NCBI GenBank assembly: GCA_910578805.1
Contig: CAJTRS010000038.1
Span: 1 to 16,365 of the forward strand
Reading direction: 5' to 3'
Origin: an uncultured Muribaculaceae bacterium
GTDB taxonomy: Bacteria; Bacteroidota; Bacteroidia; Bacteroidales; Muribaculaceae
Length of the DNA: 16,365 nt
A program made the position numbers and the translations under genes. The notes beneath the pieces are model-generated. The model saw only the letters and a list, made by a program, of their open reading frames with translations, did not search any database and had not been told where the DNA came from. Below, piece after piece: positions 14,782-16,365 of this stretch; positions within the stretch are counted from its first letter, which is position 1; every line of letters begins with the position of its first letter.

Positions 14782-14828
14782 AAAACCGCGGGGCGCCTTT
14801 GAAGAAAACGCCCCGCGGTTTTATTTTT
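14782..14828. terminator. Strong bidirectional terminator after lpxA
   Basis: AAAACCGCGGGGCG (14782-14795) pairs perfectly with CGCCCCGCGGTTTT (14809-14822), a 13-base loop, followed by ATTTTT on the plus side and preceded by A's on the minus side. The 10-pair GC-rich core makes it the strongest hairpin in the window. It separates the convergent lpxA gene and the transglutaminase-like gene and can serve both. Confidence 0.88.
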
Positions 14829-14843
14829 CGCGATGTCCGGGAA

Positions 14844-16043
14844 TCATAGACGGTGGAGAATATCGGTGAGTGTCTGTCCGAGACCTATGGTGTAACCTTG
14901 CGAAAGAAATACCACGCGATTGAATGTGTCGGCTATGATGATTACCGGTAGTCCGGGGTCTGACAGATTCAATGCTTCTGTTATTTTTCCGGCAATGTCG
15001 CCGTCTATATCCGATCCGAATGTAACCGTGGAGGGCATCGCAGGAAATGACTCTAAACCTGCTTTCGACAAGTCTTCAGGCGATTCATAGAGCAGCACTA
15101 TGGGGCGTCCCGCGGCTTCAAGTTCGCGGCTCATGGCGGCAATATCGCGCAGGGCATGGTTGGAAGGCTCGTGATTGGGCTTCAGAAGACCGAGTATATA
15201 ATATCCTCGTCCGGTGGTGGAAAGTATGGACCGGTGGGCACCGCCTGTAGCAGGCAAGTATTTGCTTTCGGAATCGAAAGAGCCTATCACCTGAATCCTT
15301 GAGTCGTCGTGCCTTATTGTGAGTGTGTCGGTCATGGTGGTTATGTCGGGTTTCAGGTTAAGTATCCTTACTGTGGCAAGTACGCCGCCGTCGGCAAGGC
15401 GCTGGCCTGTGACGAGCATATATTGGCCGGCGTCAATCGCCTGCCCGTCGCGGAATGTCTCGCTCCATGGTATGAAATCGGGATAGGACAACAGTGACGG
15501 TTCCCCTCCGGTGATTCCGGACAGGGTGAAATGGGTGTAATACTTAGGATCGGGTATGTTGGCCGATGGTTTGTAACGGAGTGACAGCGAACACTTGGGG
15601 CTTACAGAGGTGCCGGCCGTCGCCGGTGTCGCTTTGGTAAACAATGCATCGTGCCATATTCCGGTAGAGTCAGCCCATTGGGTCTTTTGGGTCACCGGAT
15701 CTATTCGTGCCGGAATGCCCATGGTGCGTGCTCCGGCCACAAAAAATATGTCGCGTGACTTGGGCGATGTGTGCCGGTGATACCATACCGCTTTAGGGCT
15801 CATGGTTACTTGTGATGGATACCATTCACGGTCGGCCGTTATGCTGTCGGCCACCCATAAGACCCATGAGGTGGGATTGTCCCTGAATGATTCCATCTGT
15901 GCCGGTGTGATTACCGAGTCGAAAAACTCACGGAAGGGAGTGAGTTCCTCCATGTCGATGCGTGGAGACATTACATATCGGGCAAACATATCTCCTCCAT
16001 GTTCGCGGGCATTGATATGATCACGTAGCACGTTCCGTGGCAC
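14844..16043 (-). CDS. Transglutaminase-like/thioredoxin-like protein, probably a 5'-truncated remnant
   Basis: The 399-residue frame starts only at a GTG (16041-16043); the first ATG is at residue 19. Residues 95-115 (SKSRDIFFVAGARTMGIPAR) match the core of a transglutaminase-like domain, with Ser-Arg-Asp where active members have Cys. Residues from about 280 (GYYILGLLKPNHEP, then LPVIIIADTFNRVVFLSQGYTIG) fit a thioredoxin-like fold without a CxxC pair. As I recall, Bacteroidota homologues of this architecture are about twice as long and begin with an export signal; here none is seen. The protein-like sequence continues upstream in frame (RFASFGFYVPRN) to a TGA at 16086-16088, beyond which the DNA is AT-rich and looks non-coding. 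I infer the 5' part is lost, so it may be a pseudogene. It ends at the bidirectional terminator. Confidence 0.7.
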   Translation of the reverse strand: MPRNVLRDHINAREHGGDMFARYVMSPRIDMEELTPFREFFDSVITPAQMESFRDNPTSWVLWVADSITADREWYPSQVTMSPKAVWYHRHTSPKSRDIFFVAGARTMGIPARIDPVTQKTQWADSTGIWHDALFTKATPATAGTSVSPKCSLSLRYKPSANIPDPKYYTHFTLSGITGGEPSLLSYPDFIPWSETFRDGQAIDAGQYMLVTGQRLADGGVLATVRILNLKPDITTMTDTLTIRHDDSRIQVIGSFDSESKYLPATGGAHRSILSTTGRGYYILGLLKPNHEPSNHALRDIAAMSRELEAAGRPIVLLYESPEDLSKAGLESFPAMPSTVTFGSDIDGDIAGKITEALNLSDPGLPVIIIADTFNRVVFLSQGYTIGLGQTLTDILHRL

Positions 16044-16170
16044 ATAAAAACCAAAAGAAGCAAATCGGAATGAACGTCCGTTAATTCAATATTGAATGTA
16101 ATAACTTGAAATTAAATTACTTGCGAATGAATAGAAATTCAAAAGCCTCCAATCTGCTCCAAACCTTGTA

Positions 16171-16224
16171 TGGGATTTTTGGGAACATGGTTGGGCAACA
16201 TTGCCCAAAGTTGCCCAAATCCCA
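16171..16224. repeat. Nested inverted and direct repeats
   Basis: Inner hairpin TTGGGCAA-CA-TTGCCCAA (16191-16208), followed by a second copy TTGCCCAAA (16211-16219) that can pair alternatively with the left arm. An outer pair, TGGGATTTTTGGG (16171-16183) with CCCAAATCCCA (16214-16224), encloses it with a two-base bulge. The two pairings share the third arm, so they are mutually exclusive or form a switch-like fold. Confidence 0.6.
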
Positions 16225-16288
16225 CTTTATGGGTAGGGATGGCGATGCGCCGGACTATCATGTAACGATGGAAATGTGTCCAAACTTG

Positions 16289-16328
16289 GTTGAGAACTGT
16301 TCCGGTGAATTTACTTTTGTCACCGGAA
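16289..16328 (+). promoter_or_regulatory. Promoter with -7 box inside a palindrome, for a gene beyond the right edge
   Basis: GTTG (16289-16292) and TACTTTTG (16312-16319, exact TAnnTTTG) are spaced 19 bases apart. The -7 box fills the 11-base centre of a perfect inverted repeat, TTCCGGTGA (16300-16308) and TCACCGGAA (16320-16328), with half-sites 20 bases apart, about two helical turns. This is the geometry of an operator for a dimeric repressor. The start site would be near 16326 and the gene lies outside the window. Confidence 0.55.
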
Positions 16329-16365
16329 ACAAAACACACGGTATAAATTCAAAAAACGCACGGAC

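Larger units (their letters stand above)
16086..16365. other. Non-coding AT-rich boundary region
   Basis: No convincing gene on either strand. The left part (16086-16140) is very AT-rich with the palindrome ATTCAATATTGAAT (16084-16097). The middle holds nested inverted repeats (16171-16224), and the right end an outward promoter inside a palindrome (16289-16328). The mixture, beside a gene that has lost its start, resembles the edge of an inserted element, but no terminal repeat or integrase is visible within the window. Confidence 0.45.

Noticed and set aside
16139..16339. 66-codon minus-strand frame in the right-hand region
   Set aside because: It runs through the inverted repeats, starts at GTG, has no recognisable domain and no promoter, and is probably chance.
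16268..16365. Plus-strand frame from ATG at 16268 open to the window end
   Set aside because: The likely promoter -7 box (16312-16319) lies inside it, so the true start is expected further right; 32 codons are too few to judge.

Overview
The window looks like chromosomal DNA from a Bacteroidota bacterium, most likely order Bacteroidales; a gut family such as Muribaculaceae fits but cannot be proven here. Three things point that way: an LpxC-FabZ fusion gene, an S16 ribosomal protein with a long Ala/Lys/Glu tail, and promoters with the Bacteroidota -7 motif TAnnTTTG (seen exactly at seven places) together with weak or absent Shine-Dalgarno sites. Almost everything is housekeeping DNA; no rRNA, tRNA, CRISPR array or complete mobile element was seen.

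Layout. (1) 1-2803, minus strand: aroE (shikimate dehydrogenase), a YeiH-type membrane protein and comEC (running off the left edge) form a tight operon. (2) 2933-5070, plus strand: a sugar kinase of the AmgK type fused to a RapZ C-terminal domain, overlapping by 4 bases a MurU-type nucleotidyltransferase. Together they look like a cell-wall sugar salvage unit making UDP-MurNAc, and this is the most interesting system in the window. (3) 5205-5753: rpsP, followed by a hairpin terminator. (4) 6042-9258: glnS and an unassigned TPR protein. (5) 9255-10525, minus strand: an MBL-fold hydrolase and rsmG, in overlapping reading frames. The hydrolase gene also overlaps the tail of the TPR gene. (6) 10626-14756, plus strand: a CvfB-like S1 protein, then lpxD, lpxC/fabZ and lpxA, the first acylation and deacylation steps of lipid A synthesis plus the FabZ dehydratase of fatty acid synthesis. 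A strong bidirectional terminator follows. (7) 14844-16085, minus strand: the C-terminal part of a transglutaminase-like/thioredoxin-like protein that seems to have lost its 5' end. (8) 16086-16365: AT-rich non-coding DNA with nested inverted repeats and an outward-facing promoter whose -7 box sits inside a palindrome; it probably drives a gene beyond the right edge.

The genes share an envelope theme (peptidoglycan sugar recycling, lipid A) mixed with translation (rpsP, glnS, rsmG). All assignments rest on motifs read by eye; no database search was run.
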